Source: CAYFZR01 sp046760505 [NCBI: Candidatus Hydrothermarchaeota archaeon] | GTDB lineage: Archaea > CAYFZR01 | Direction of reading: 5' to 3' | Assembly: GCA_046760505.1 (NCBI GenBank) | Contig: JBHIEG010000008.1 | Span: 1 to 64,000 of the forward strand | Length of the DNA stretch: 64,000 bases | In this document: positions 55,126 through 64,000 of the stretch, one piece after another | Layout of the letters: every line of letters starts with the position of its first letter | Position numbering within the stretch: position 1 is the stretch's first letter | Notes under the pieces: model-generated | Database searches by the model: none | Seen by the model: the letters and a program-made list of their open reading frames with translations, nothing else | What the model was told of the DNA's origin: nothing | Made by a program: the position numbers and the translations under genes

Positions 55126-55875
55126 ATGAAAATAACCATACTTGGTAGTGGATCTACACATGGAACGCCAAAAATAAACTGTCAGTGCAAAAATTGTATT
55201 AGTGGTTTAAAACGCCTTAGATCCGGATTCATTGTTGAAACAGGGGATAAAAATATTCTTGTAGATCCAAATCCTGATATCCGGTTCCAGTTACTTGAGT
55301 ACCCAAAAATGCCAGATGCGATAATCGCTACCCATATGCACTTTGATCATATTGGCGGTCTTGGAGATATTATCGGTGAAAAAATACCTCTTTATGCCAC
55401 CAAGGATGTTTTGGATTATTTGCTAGGATATTTTGGATACATGATAGAGGAGAACAGAATCGATCCAAATCCCATCAAGATCTTTCAGAAATTCAACATA
55501 GGGGATGTAGAGGTAAAACTCTTTCCTGTGATCCATACATCAAGCCCTCTAACGTCAGTGGGCATAAAAATTTATGATGGTTCTGAGTTTGTGTATTCAG
55601 GGGACACAGGTTATAAGTTGGACGAAGAATCACTGTACACCATGAAAAAGGCTGATTTACTTCTCATAGAGGCAACATTTTATAAAGAACATTTTCCAAC
55701 AATCCATCTCCGTTTAGAAGATACCATAAGGCTTACTAAAGAATTAGATCCTGAAAAAGCAATATTTACACATATTAGCCACAAAAATCTCTCCCAATAT
55801 GATTTAGAGAAATATGTCGGACTCATATTCGACAATGTTTTGATTGCCAGAGACTTTATGCAAGTGGAGGTATAA
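55126..55875 (+). CDS. MBL-fold hydrolase (PhnP-like)
   Basis: A 249-residue metallo-beta-lactamase-fold enzyme starting MKITILGSGSTHGTPKINC. CQCKNC near residue 16 resembles the zinc-binding cysteines of PhnP, and THMHFDHIGG is the metal site. It could cleave cyclic phosphates or act on RNA; substrate unknown. ATG 55126 follows TTTAGGGA; an earlier TTG at 55099 is an alternative. Confidence 0.85.
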   Translation: MKITILGSGSTHGTPKINCQCKNCISGLKRLRSGFIVETGDKNILVDPNPDIRFQLLEYPKMPDAIIATHMHFDHIGGLGDIIGEKIPLYATKDVLDYLLGYFGYMIEENRIDPNPIKIFQKFNIGDVEVKLFPVIHTSSPLTSVGIKIYDGSEFVYSGDTGYKLDEESLYTMKKADLLLIEATFYKEHFPTIHLRLEDTIRLTKELDPEKAIFTHISHKNLSQYDLEKYVGLIFDNVLIARDFMQVEV

Positions 55876-55877
55876 CC

Positions 55878-56870
55878 ATGATATCTGATCAAGACATCAA
55901 AAACATCTGCGAACTCGTTAAGAACTACAGATCGATTTTCCTACAGCTTCCGGAAGGTTTAAAGAGGAAAGGTCCGGAAATAGCTAAAAAATTGAATGAT
56001 CTGGGGAAAGATGTTATAATCTCTGGAGATTCATGCTACGGTGCATGCGATCTGAGAATCAACGATGCAAAAATCTCAGGTGTAGATGCCATATTGCACA
56101 TAGGTCATGTAAACATGGGACTGGATTGTGAGGTGCCCGTAATCTTCTACGAATTGGATTTAAAGTTAGATACTAGAATCGCTGAATTAATTGAGAAAAA
56201 AATGAATAAGCTTGACAAAAAGAGAGTTGCGCTCATATCAAATGTTCAGCACGTTAAATCCCTTCCTCTTATTAAGAAAAAATTGGAGGATAGAGGTATT
56301 TCTGTTTATATACCAAGCGCGAGAGGACACGAAAAAATAGTATACGATGGTCAGGTTCTCGGCTGTTATTACAGGCATGTCGAGAAAATTTTGGATAGAA
56401 TAGATTGCATATTCTACGTTGGCACAGGAAACTTCCATCCGCTTGGAGTTTCTCTCTCAACTGATAAACCTGTATACTCAATCGACCCCTATACATCAAA
56501 GATTACATCTATGGATGAGTTAAAAGAAAAAATTCTGAGAAAAAGATGGGGCAGAATCGTAAGTGCGATGGATGCAAACTCATTCGGTATTATAGTGAGC
56601 AGCAAACCCGGACAATTCCGGCTTGAATACGCTAAACATATATGTGAAAGGTTGAAAAAGAAAGGAAAGGACGCATACATCATACTTATGGATGATATCA
56701 ACAACTCGAAACTAATTTTCAACTTAGATGCTTACGTGGTAGTCGCCTGTCCCAGAATCGTGATAGACGATGCCGAGACATTTAAGTATCCTGTATTAAG
56801 TCCAACAGAGCTTGAAATTTCATTAAATAACGAAAAATGGAACGAATATCGTTTTAATCATCACGAATGA
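55878..56870 (+). CDS. dph2: Diphthamide biosynthesis protein Dph2
   Basis: Dph2 moves the aminocarboxypropyl group of SAM to a histidine of elongation factor 2, using a [4Fe-4S] cluster. The 330-residue protein shows the three cluster cysteines in GDSCYGACDLR, GQVLGCYYRHVEK and VVACPRIVID. GGAGG-type ribosome site precedes ATG. The first archaeal step uses a Dph2 homodimer, so one gene suffices. Confidence 0.93.
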   Translation: MISDQDIKNICELVKNYRSIFLQLPEGLKRKGPEIAKKLNDLGKDVIISGDSCYGACDLRINDAKISGVDAILHIGHVNMGLDCEVPVIFYELDLKLDTRIAELIEKKMNKLDKKRVALISNVQHVKSLPLIKKKLEDRGISVYIPSARGHEKIVYDGQVLGCYYRHVEKILDRIDCIFYVGTGNFHPLGVSLSTDKPVYSIDPYTSKITSMDELKEKILRKRWGRIVSAMDANSFGIIVSSKPGQFRLEYAKHICERLKKKGKDAYIILMDDINNSKLIFNLDAYVVVACPRIVIDDAETFKYPVLSPTELEISLNNEKWNEYRFNHHE

Positions 56871-56912
56871 TTAATTTAAAAATCGAAAAACAAAAAATTC
56901 CGGGAAGATTGC

Positions 56913-58538
56913 ATGAAGCCGATGGGATACTCAGGAAAAATTGCAAGGATAGATTTGACGAGAGAAAATGTAAAGGTCCAAGAAATAGATAGTGAAACCG
57001 CCTACAACTTTATTGGAGGAAACGGCTTTGCTGTCAAGATCCTTTATGAAGAATTAATACCAAATACAGATCCTCTTTCTCCTGAGAATTTGATTTCAAT
57101 TTTTACTGGACCTGTGAATGGAACAAGGGTGCCGATGGCAAGCAAGTATTGCCTGGCATCAAAGTCCCCTTTAACAAGCACATTCTTCGACTCATACTCC
57201 GGAGGAGACTTCGGTCCTGAATTAAAGAGAGCAGGCTATGATGGAATCTTAATAAAGGGCAGGGCAAAGGAGCCAAAAATAATTGTAATAGAAGATGAGA
57301 GCATAGAAATACTTTCAACAGACTACTGGGGTCTCGACACCTATGAAACTCAGGATTCTATTAAGAAAGATTTTGGAGATTTCAAAAGTATCTGCATCGG
57401 TATAGCGGGAGAAAACCTTGTAAAGTATGCTAATGTGGTATCAAAGAACAGATTTTTTGGAAGAGGGGGTTTGGGCTCGGTTTTTGGTTCAAAAAACCTC
57501 AAAGCAATTCTTGCAAGGGGAGACAGAGAGATTTATGTAGCCGATTACGAAGAAATATCCAGTATCAATGAAGAGTTCAAAGAAAAAATCTCGGAATTAG
57601 AAGGATTGAAAAAGTACGGAACCCCAATGCTCGTAGAGTATCTCAATGAGAGGAACTTACTTCCCACCAATAATTGGAAGAATTTCAAACTGAAAGACTT
57701 TGAAGAAATTTCTGGGGATGAATTCAAGAATTTAAAAATAAAAACTAGATCCTGCCCCATGTGTCCTATAGCCTGTGGTAAAACCGTAAAAATTGATGAA
57801 ATAATTTGTGATGGTCCAGAATATGAAACAATTTATGCATTTGGATCTTTATTGAACAATCTATCCAAAAAATCGATATTAAGCGCGAATCATCTGTGCA
57901 ACAGATATGGAATTGACACCATATCCTGTGGTGTTACCATAGCATGTTACTATGAATTCGCTGGAAAAGAGGAGCCTATTGAGGATCTAATTGAGAAAAT
58001 TGCCTTCAGAAATGAAATAGGTGATATTCTAGCAGAAGGTTCAAAGATTTTTTCGGAAAAGAAAGACTGCAGAGAATATGCAATGCAAGTTGGGGGTCTA
58101 GAGTTGCCGGGGCACTCTCCAACGCTTTTAAGCATAGCACTGGGATACCTTACATCGGTTAGAGGATCGAGTCACCACGATTTTAGACCCACGGTAGAAT
58201 ATGTGGGCTTGCTAAAAGATCTTTCTCCTGAGGAAATCGTGTTCGCAGTAAAAAGATCTCAGTATGCGGGAGCCATTAGAGATTCAATGGTTATATGTTC
58301 ATTCGCGGAAAGAGCATACGGACACTTTGTAGGAGACATCCATGCTCGCATACTGAACGCGGTAACAGGATTCTCATACAAAGCAATTGATTTGGAAAGA
58401 ATCGGCAAGAAAATATACAATCTTGAAATATCTTTTAACAGAAGAGAAAAATTGGAAGAAAAAAGCATTCCTGAAAGAATAAACGTTGATCGAGAAATTT
58501 TAAATGCGATGATAAGATACTACTACTCCAAGGACTAA
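56913..58538 (+). CDS. Aldehyde ferredoxin oxidoreductase (tungsten AOR family)
   Basis: AOR oxidises aldehydes to acids, passing electrons to ferredoxin. The 541-residue protein has the pterin region (GGNGFAVKILYEELIP, FDSYSGGDFGPELKRAGYDGI) and Fe-S cysteines in RSCPMCPIACGKT with a distal Cys in MVICSFAERAYG. It is shorter than classical AOR (about 600), with losses mainly in the C-terminal third. Substrate is not identifiable. Confidence 0.9.
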   Translation: MKPMGYSGKIARIDLTRENVKVQEIDSETAYNFIGGNGFAVKILYEELIPNTDPLSPENLISIFTGPVNGTRVPMASKYCLASKSPLTSTFFDSYSGGDFGPELKRAGYDGILIKGRAKEPKIIVIEDESIEILSTDYWGLDTYETQDSIKKDFGDFKSICIGIAGENLVKYANVVSKNRFFGRGGLGSVFGSKNLKAILARGDREIYVADYEEISSINEEFKEKISELEGLKKYGTPMLVEYLNERNLLPTNNWKNFKLKDFEEISGDEFKNLKIKTRSCPMCPIACGKTVKIDEIICDGPEYETIYAFGSLLNNLSKKSILSANHLCNRYGIDTISCGVTIACYYEFAGKEEPIEDLIEKIAFRNEIGDILAEGSKIFSEKKDCREYAMQVGGLELPGHSPTLLSIALGYLTSVRGSSHHDFRPTVEYVGLLKDLSPEEIVFAVKRSQYAGAIRDSMVICSFAERAYGHFVGDIHARILNAVTGFSYKAIDLERIGKKIYNLEISFNRREKLEEKSIPERINVDREILNAMIRYYYSKD

Positions 58539-58540
58539 CC

Positions 58541-59575
58541 ATGTCTATCCTTCACGTTGGAATTTTTGGTAGCTATAATCACGGGAAAACAACCATAGCA
58601 AAAAAACTATCCCAAAGGGAAGGCACAGCAACAGATATAGCATTTTATAGTTTCAGGATGGGAGAAAGAACTGTTGAACTGGTAGACGTCCCTGGAGATC
58701 CCGAAAAGATCCAGCCTGCTCTCCAGGTTGCAAGCATAATAGATGCTGGAATTCTTGTGATATCAGCGGTAGATGGTTTAACCGCAATGACTGGAGAACA
58801 CATACTGATATTGGATTCTCTGAACATAGATCTTGGCGTCATAGCGCTGACGAAAGTAGACCTCTGTGACTCTTCCACGCTCAAAAAATTAGAAAGGGGA
58901 ATCGAAGATATGGTCAGGGGAACTTCACTAGAAAGATTTCCCATGATAGAAACATCCACAGTAATAAACACGGGATTTGAGGAGATAAAAAACGAGTTAC
59001 TGAAAATTGAGACGCCTGAAAGAAAAGATGGGCCTTTTAAAATGCCTGTTGACCATGCTTTTGAAGTAAAAGCAAATACAGTCGCTACTGGAACAATAAA
59101 AAGGGGAAAAGTAGGTGTACACAAGACTGTTCAGGCTCTACCGCTGGAAAAAGAGATTTTTATAAGATCAATTCAATCTTACGGAGTTGAATTAAACGAG
59201 GCAAAGGCCGGTGACAGGGTTGGAATAGGTTTTAAAGAAATAAATCCCTGGGAGATTCCCAGAGGAACAGTTTTATGCGAGCCGGAATCTTTGAGCGTCT
59301 CCAAAGAAATAAAATGCAATTTGAGGGTCTTTGACTTCTATAAAGGGAGTGTAGAAAATGGTCAGAGACTCCATCTTTCCATAGGACTTCAATTTATCCC
59401 GGTCATCGTAAAATTGAAGGAAGAAATCAAGCCGGGTAAAGAAGCTGAGATTGAACTGCAAGCAGAAAAACCCGTTGTAACCGAGATAGGTGAGCCATTA
59501 TTCCTAACCAGACCTGAACTCCCATTCGGTCAGCTAAGAATTTGTGGCTATGGAAAAGTTATAGATCTAGGTTGA
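58541..59575 (+). CDS. SelB-like (aSelBL-type) translational GTPase paralogue
   Basis: A 344-residue EF-Tu/SelB-like protein. The P-loop is GSYNHGKT at 10-17, then ELVDVPGDPEK (DxPG-type), and TKVDL instead of the canonical NKxD. After the GTPase half (to about 175) come EF-Tu-like beta-barrels. It is close to the archaeal SelB-like family, divergent from true SelB and of unknown substrate tRNA. The gene follows AOR by 2 bases; its end overlaps the convergent regulator by 9. Confidence 0.75.
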   Translation: MSILHVGIFGSYNHGKTTIAKKLSQREGTATDIAFYSFRMGERTVELVDVPGDPEKIQPALQVASIIDAGILVISAVDGLTAMTGEHILILDSLNIDLGVIALTKVDLCDSSTLKKLERGIEDMVRGTSLERFPMIETSTVINTGFEEIKNELLKIETPERKDGPFKMPVDHAFEVKANTVATGTIKRGKVGVHKTVQALPLEKEIFIRSIQSYGVELNEAKAGDRVGIGFKEINPWEIPRGTVLCEPESLSVSKEIKCNLRVFDFYKGSVENGQRLHLSIGLQFIPVIVKLKEEIKPGKEAEIELQAEKPVVTEIGEPLFLTRPELPFGQLRICGYGKVIDLG

Positions 59576-60178
59576 TTTTCTTAAATTCATTAGATTTACC
59601 TTTCTCCAAATGAAAATCAGTAATAGGGCAAACAACGCCCCGAATACAAACCATATAAATATGTTAGGTTCTATATGCCTCACTATCATGGCTTTTTCCT
59701 CCATCACTGGCGCTTTTGCTGCTCTCTCTGCTTCAATTGCGAACTGTGGCTCTATTCCATATGTAAAGCGATAATAGAGTTTCTGAAATATGTAACCAAC
59801 GAAAGATGCACTCAGTAAAAAGTAAATTGCAAATAAAGCTTGTTTCAAAAAAATTCTCGTTTTTTCTTCTCCTACGGGAGTAATAATGATGAATTTATTT
59901 GTAGGTTCATATATCTTTATTTCCCTGCCCTTCTTGCTGTATTTTATATCCTTAACCTTTATTAAACCGCTTTCCAAAAGCCTCTCTATGTTGTAGTGCA
60001 AGGTGGGCAATCCGATTTCAAGTTTCTCAGAGATCTCTGTCAGGGATAGAGGCTCCTTGCACAATAGTTCCAAGATCTTTCTTGATGTAACATTTGCAAG
60101 GGTTTGAGAGATCTTCTTTGCATTGTCATCCGTCATCGGCAGTATTACAAGTCTCTCTTCGGGTTTCTCCTCATACAT
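59567..60178 (-). CDS. Membrane-anchored ArsR-type HTH regulator
   Basis: A 203-residue protein. Residues 25-75 form a winged helix (RKILELLCKEPLSLTEISEKLEIGLPTLHYNIERLLESGLI). Two transmembrane segments follow, near 110-130 and 170-190, separated by a short loop. Such proteins sense membrane or outside signals and bind DNA at the inner face. It diverges from the UPF0182 gene, its natural candidate target. Confidence 0.85.
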   Translation of the reverse strand: MYEEKPEERLVILPMTDDNAKKISQTLANVTSRKILELLCKEPLSLTEISEKLEIGLPTLHYNIERLLESGLIKVKDIKYSKKGREIKIYEPTNKFIIITPVGEEKTRIFLKQALFAIYFLLSASFVGYIFQKLYYRFTYGIEPQFAIEAERAAKAPVMEEKAMIVRHIEPNIFIWFVFGALFALLLIFIWRKVNLMNLRKST

Positions 60179-60317
60179 AAAAATCTAACTTAAAATGTCC
60201 TTCAAGAGATTATAAGATTTGCCATTGCTTCAATCCATTTTGAACATATAACCCAGGTATTAAAGATTACGATATCAAACAAATAATTCATATACAAGTC
60301 GAGAGATTTATTATGAG

Positions 60318-62972
60318 ATGAAAGCATTCAACATCTTCAAACATTTAACAATTATCTCACCACTATTAGGTGTAATATTCATAATTTCTTTCATCAAGAT
60401 ATATCCCGAATGGCTCTGGTTTTCTTCGGTAAACTATTCTTCTGTTTACTGGACAATCCTTTCGACGAAGTTAGCCATTGCGATTATCGTTGCCACATTT
60501 TTCTTTACTTTCATCTCGATAAACTTTTATCTTATGGATAGGGCGATGAAAAAATACGAAATCCCCGAAATAACTGACAAAAAAAGTAGCAAAATGATTT
60601 ACGCCGGAATAGGTGTTTTTAGCCTGATCGTAGGAATCATTGCCTCATCCGCTTGGAAAACTGCTCTTCTCTATTTTAATCAGGTTCCGTTCGGAGTCAG
60701 TGACCCTCTTTTTAACCGGGATATCGGCTTCTACATTTTTTCCCTCCCTTTCTACTGGTTTGCTTGGAATCTCCTCTTTTACAGCGCTGTATGCTCTCTT
60801 GCAATTGTTTTTCTGGTTCCCTTTTACAATCAGAGGATTCCTTTTGAATATCTGCCCGAACAAACCCCCGAGTTAATGGTTAATCACTACATCTTGGGGG
60901 GTCTCGTCTTTTTATTGCTGGCACTCAGATTCTACCTAAACCGTTATGAAATCCTTTATTCTACAAGCGGAGTTGTTTTTGGTGCTGGTTACACGGATGT
61001 ACATATAAAACTCCCGGTTCTAACTCTGCTCACAGTTACGTGTATATTCGGAGCAATCTGTATATTTTTGGGCTCCAGATTCAGGAGAAAAACTCTTCCA
61101 CTAATTGGAGTGTTGCCACTCCTCATTATTTTTATTCTCGGTCTCTTAATACTCCCCGGAGTCGTGCAAAAATTTAAGGTAGAGCCCAATGAACTTGCAT
61201 TGGAATCTCCCTACATCGAAAACAACATAAAGTACACAAATCTTGCTTACGGCCTTGATAAGGTTAGAGAAAAACCTTTTCCGGCGACAGCAAATCTAAC
61301 CTTAGAAGATATCGAGAAAAACAAGGGTACGATAGAAAACATAAGGCTCTGGGATCATAGACCTCTAAAGGCAACTTATGGCCAGATACAGGAAATAAGG
61401 CTCTACTACGAATTTCATGATATTGACATAGACAGATACGAAATAGACGGAAATTACAGGCAGGTTGTTCTCTCTGCAAGGGAACTCCTACCAGAGAAAT
61501 TAGATCCAAGAGCAAGAACATGGGTAAATCAGCACTCTGTTTTCACTCACGGCTACGGAGTCGTTATGAGTCCTATAAATATAGCAACCGAGGAAGGGTT
61601 ACCTGAGTTAATAATAAGAGATATTCCACCGGTCTCAAGAACAGATGACGTAAAACTCAAAAGACCTGAGATATACTACGGTGAAAGAACCGACGATTAT
61701 GTAATTGTCAGAGGAAATATCAAGGAGTTCGACTACCCCAAGGGAGAAGAAAACGTATACACTACTTATGGAGGAAAAGGCGGAGTAAAATTTGGCTCTT
61801 TCTTTAAAAAACTAGCCATGACTCTCAGATTCGGTGATTTTGAACTCTTCATAAGTGAATACATCACCCCAGAAAGCAGAATCATGTTCTACAGAAACAT
61901 CAGGGAGAGAACATCCGAGATAGCTCCGTATCTAATGTATGATCGCGACCCCTACGTTGTAATTTCGGAGGGAAAAATCTACTGGATCATAGACGCCTAT
62001 ACGGTAACAGATAGATATCCATATTCAGAGCTTAATGGAAGAATAAACTACATAAGAAACTCAGTAAAGGCCGTAATTGATGCATACAATGGTAACGTAA
62101 CATTCTACATCGTAGACACAAATGATCCCATAATAAAAACCTACTCTAGAATGTTCCCAGATACATTCAAATCCTTCGATGAAATGCCTGATGAGATTAA
62201 AAAACATATCAGGTATCCAGAAGACCTTTTCTCAATTCAAGTGGAGATGTACGGCTCATATCACATGAAAGATCCTCAGGTTTTTTACAACAAAGAAGAC
62301 ATGTGGATCATACCCAAGGAAGTATACGAAGAGAAAGCGCAAACAATGACTCCATACTACATAATCATGAAACTGCCTGAGGAAAAGAGAGAAGAGTTTT
62401 TGCTCATGATACCCTACACTCCTCTCAAGAAGGACAACATGATTGCATGGATAGGAGCCAGATGCGATCCACCTAAATACGGTGAACTGGTTTTATTCAG
62501 GTTTCCAAAGGGAGAATTGATATACGGTCCATTTCAAATTGAGGCTAGAATTGATCAAGATCCTGAGATTTCCAAGCAGATATCCCTGTGGAGTCAGAGA
62601 GGTTCTAGGGTGATAAGGGGCAATTTACTTGCTATACCCATAGAAAAATCCATCATTTATGTGGAGCCCCTGTACATAAGATCCGAAAAAGGAGAACTTC
62701 CAGAGCTTAAAAGAGTAATTCTTTCTTTCGCCATGAAGGTTGTTATGGAAGAAAACTTAGCAGAAGCCTTGAACAAGATGTTTGGAAAAAGAGTAGCCAC
62801 GAAGGAAATATCTGAAGCCTTTACAATAAAAGAAATGGTTGCAAAAGCTCTTTACCACTTTAATAAGGCTGAAGAGTACTTGAAAAAAGGCAACTGGACG
62901 GGCTACGGAGAAGAACTCGGAAAAACCAAGGAGATGCTCGCAACCTTAAACGCAACACTAGGCAAATCTTAA
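60318..62972 (+). CDS. UPF0182 membrane protein
   Basis: An 884-residue protein of the UPF0182 family. About seven hydrophobic helices fill residues 10-290. A large soluble domain (from about 300 to 830) follows, rich in the family motifs WVNQHSVFTHGYGVVMSPIN and GDFELFISEYITPESRIMFYRNI. A short C-terminal helical part follows. Function is unknown. An ATTCATATAC box about 25-30 bases upstream may be its promoter. Confidence 0.92.
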   Translation: MKAFNIFKHLTIISPLLGVIFIISFIKIYPEWLWFSSVNYSSVYWTILSTKLAIAIIVATFFFTFISINFYLMDRAMKKYEIPEITDKKSSKMIYAGIGVFSLIVGIIASSAWKTALLYFNQVPFGVSDPLFNRDIGFYIFSLPFYWFAWNLLFYSAVCSLAIVFLVPFYNQRIPFEYLPEQTPELMVNHYILGGLVFLLLALRFYLNRYEILYSTSGVVFGAGYTDVHIKLPVLTLLTVTCIFGAICIFLGSRFRRKTLPLIGVLPLLIIFILGLLILPGVVQKFKVEPNELALESPYIENNIKYTNLAYGLDKVREKPFPATANLTLEDIEKNKGTIENIRLWDHRPLKATYGQIQEIRLYYEFHDIDIDRYEIDGNYRQVVLSARELLPEKLDPRARTWVNQHSVFTHGYGVVMSPINIATEEGLPELIIRDIPPVSRTDDVKLKRPEIYYGERTDDYVIVRGNIKEFDYPKGEENVYTTYGGKGGVKFGSFFKKLAMTLRFGDFELFISEYITPESRIMFYRNIRERTSEIAPYLMYDRDPYVVISEGKIYWIIDAYTVTDRYPYSELNGRINYIRNSVKAVIDAYNGNVTFYIVDTNDPIIKTYSRMFPDTFKSFDEMPDEIKKHIRYPEDLFSIQVEMYGSYHMKDPQVFYNKEDMWIIPKEVYEEKAQTMTPYYIIMKLPEEKREEFLLMIPYTPLKKDNMIAWIGARCDPPKYGELVLFRFPKGELIYGPFQIEARIDQDPEISKQISLWSQRGSRVIRGNLLAIPIEKSIIYVEPLYIRSEKGELPELKRVILSFAMKVVMEENLAEALNKMFGKRVATKEISEAFTIKEMVAKALYHFNKAEEYLKKGNWTGYGEELGKTKEMLATLNATLGKS

Positions 62973-63081
62973 GTATTGCAAATATAATTGTAATATACAT
63001 TTGGAAGATTATAAGTATGGCTTCCTGCCTATAGTCGTAGAGCGAGCAATATATTATCACAATAGTTTTTGGGGTGGAGAG

Positions 63082-63783
63082 ATGGTCAAGATCCAGTGGT
63101 TGGGACATGCGGGTTTTAGGATATCGAACAAAACCACGATCATCATAGATCCTTTCCTAACCGGCAATCCCAAAGCAAGAGTGAGTTTAGAAGAAATAGA
63201 CAGGGCAGACATCGTATGTGTTACACATGGACACGGAGATCATTTAGGTGATTCAATAGAAATTGCAAAAAGGCACAACTCCACGCTCGTTGGCATCTAT
63301 GAGGTAGCGGTTTTTGCAAACAAGAAGGGGATAGAGAAGGTAGAACCCATGAATATCGGGGGAACCATACGTATCGATGACATAGAAATAACCATGACGG
63401 AGGCTAAACATTCCTCTGATATAGTTGACGCAAATCTTCCGGGAGGACATTCATGCGGTTTTGTAATCACTATTGATGATTTAAGAATCTATCATGCCGG
63501 TGATACATCCCTCTTCTCTGACATGCAGCTGATTGGTGAGGTATACAAACCTGATGTAGCCCTGCTACCTATAGGAGACAGATTCACGATGGGACCGAGG
63601 GAAGCGGCAATGGCCTCGGAACTGATAAGACCGAAGGTTGTAATACCAATGCACTACAATACCTTTCCGCTGATAACACAAGATCCAGAACATTTCTCTC
63701 GCTGTGTAAAATCTTTGGTACCCGAAGTAGAGGTGGTACTACTCGCACCAGGAGAAACTTATTCCGTAAAGAAGAAAGATTAG
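63082..63783 (+). CDS. UPF0173 metal-dependent hydrolase, second paralogue
   Basis: A 233-residue protein starting MVKIQWLGHAGFRI, with the metal motif THGHGDHLGD and PMHYNTFPLI near the C-terminus. It is a paralogue of the protein at 2088-2726 but with a longer insertion. ATG 63082 follows GGGGTGGAG; the longer frame to 63001 lacks family support. Substrate unknown. Confidence 0.9.
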   Translation: MVKIQWLGHAGFRISNKTTIIIDPFLTGNPKARVSLEEIDRADIVCVTHGHGDHLGDSIEIAKRHNSTLVGIYEVAVFANKKGIEKVEPMNIGGTIRIDDIEITMTEAKHSSDIVDANLPGGHSCGFVITIDDLRIYHAGDTSLFSDMQLIGEVYKPDVALLPIGDRFTMGPREAAMASELIRPKVVIPMHYNTFPLITQDPEHFSRCVKSLVPEVEVVLLAPGETYSVKKKD

Positions 63784-63855
63784 TTTCCCTACTGATCTCT
63801 AGTTACCTATAGTTATTGCCCCGTCCTTTTATCGAAATTTCGGCATATGTTACAA

Positions 63856-64000
63856 TTAGATTATTTTTTCCAGAAGTATTTTTGGATTCTCAACTACCAC
63901 TTCATAGGCTTCCTTCTCACCCAATCCGCTTCCCATAGCTACATTCATCGCGATATCGTGATCTATTAGATCCTCCGGAGAATGAGCATCGGTGTTCACC
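63856..64000 (-). CDS. PHP-domain protein (3' end only)
   Basis: Forty-seven codons of an open frame run off the right edge. They read TDAHSPEDLID, then MGSGLGEKEAYEVVVENPKILLEKII before the stop. This is the C-terminal end of a PHP-domain protein, with the metal-binding Asp-x-His and the NPKxLL tail. Such domains are phosphoesterases (histidinol-phosphatase/polymerase type). The full gene lies beyond the window. Confidence 0.75.
   Translation of the reverse strand, partial: VNTDAHSPEDLIDHDIAMNVAMGSGLGEKEAYEVVVENPKILLEKII

Noticed and set aside
1-64000. Insertion sequences, prophage genes or plasmid functions
   Set aside because: No transposase, integrase, terminal repeat or replication initiator was recognised; all genes look like stable chromosomal content.

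Overview
The window is a gene-dense stretch of an AT-rich archaeal chromosome from a strictly anaerobic, H2-metabolising organism. The archaeal signatures are TATA-type promoters about 25 bases ahead of starts, an archaeal ATP-dependent DNA ligase, archaeal TrpC/TrpD/AroA types, Dph2, cupin-type glucose-6-phosphate isomerase, MfnA, DUF473, UPF0146, MTH938-like and PbaB-like proteins. The HdrABC-MvhDGA set and MfnA point to the methanogen/Archaeoglobus-related Euryarchaeota. No mcr gene is in view, so methanogenesis cannot be claimed, and the genus cannot be fixed from sequence alone.

Layout. 1-3766 (minus): a truncated KaiC-like ATPase, then M50 protease, DUF4870-like membrane protein, UPF0173 hydrolase, radical SAM protein with an extra Cys4 motif, and a TIGR04076-like small protein. 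A tRNA-Gln(CTG) follows at 3791. 4140-9638: hydrogenase maturation (hypF, protease, hypD, hypC, hypE, hypA; hypB is absent). 10007-16078 (plus): hdrA-hdrC-hdrB-mvhD-mvhG-mvhA, the full H2:heterodisulfide electron-bifurcating module. 16079-20467 (minus): a second NiFe hydrogenase operon (V4R, V4R, small, large, ferredoxin, unknown, roadblock). 20693-29345: TPR protein, DNA ligase diverging from a LigD-polymerase-like primase, glycogen synthase, DUF763, CNNM/CorC-type transporter. 29359-33512 (minus): aroA-aroC-Mut7-C-thiC. 33595-41419 (plus): trpD-F-E and trpG-C-B-A, split by an antisense gene for a PH-like/ubiquitin-like multidomain protein. 41433-44738 (minus): a split thiamine-diphosphate oxidoreductase with an HdrD-like Fe-S protein. 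44833-45656: winged-helix/nucleotidyltransferase pair. 45704-51995: TldD-like protease, pgi, a block of small conserved archaeal proteins, and ppsA. 52144-59575 (plus): tatC, nitroreductase, mfnA, hpt, MBL hydrolase, dph2, tungsten AOR, SelB-like GTPase. 59567-64000: membrane-anchored ArsR regulator diverging from a UPF0182 protein, a second UPF0173 hydrolase and the 3' end of a PHP-domain gene.

How it fits together. The Hyp proteins and the maturation protease would build the active sites of both hydrogenases. Mvh/Hdr would split H2 electrons between ferredoxin and a disulfide. Reduced ferredoxin could exchange with the AOR and the thiamine-dependent oxidoreductase. Chorismate made by AroA/AroC feeds the divergent trp genes. 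PpsA, Pgi and glycogen synthase belong to gluconeogenesis and storage.

Most worth a second look: the second hydrogenase operon with sensory-type partners, the thiamine/HdrD-like cluster, the PH/ubiquitin-like gene inside the trp locus, the ligase-primase pair with a motif II His-to-Gln change, and two genes (ppsA, DUF4870-like) that appear to start at ATA or ATT.
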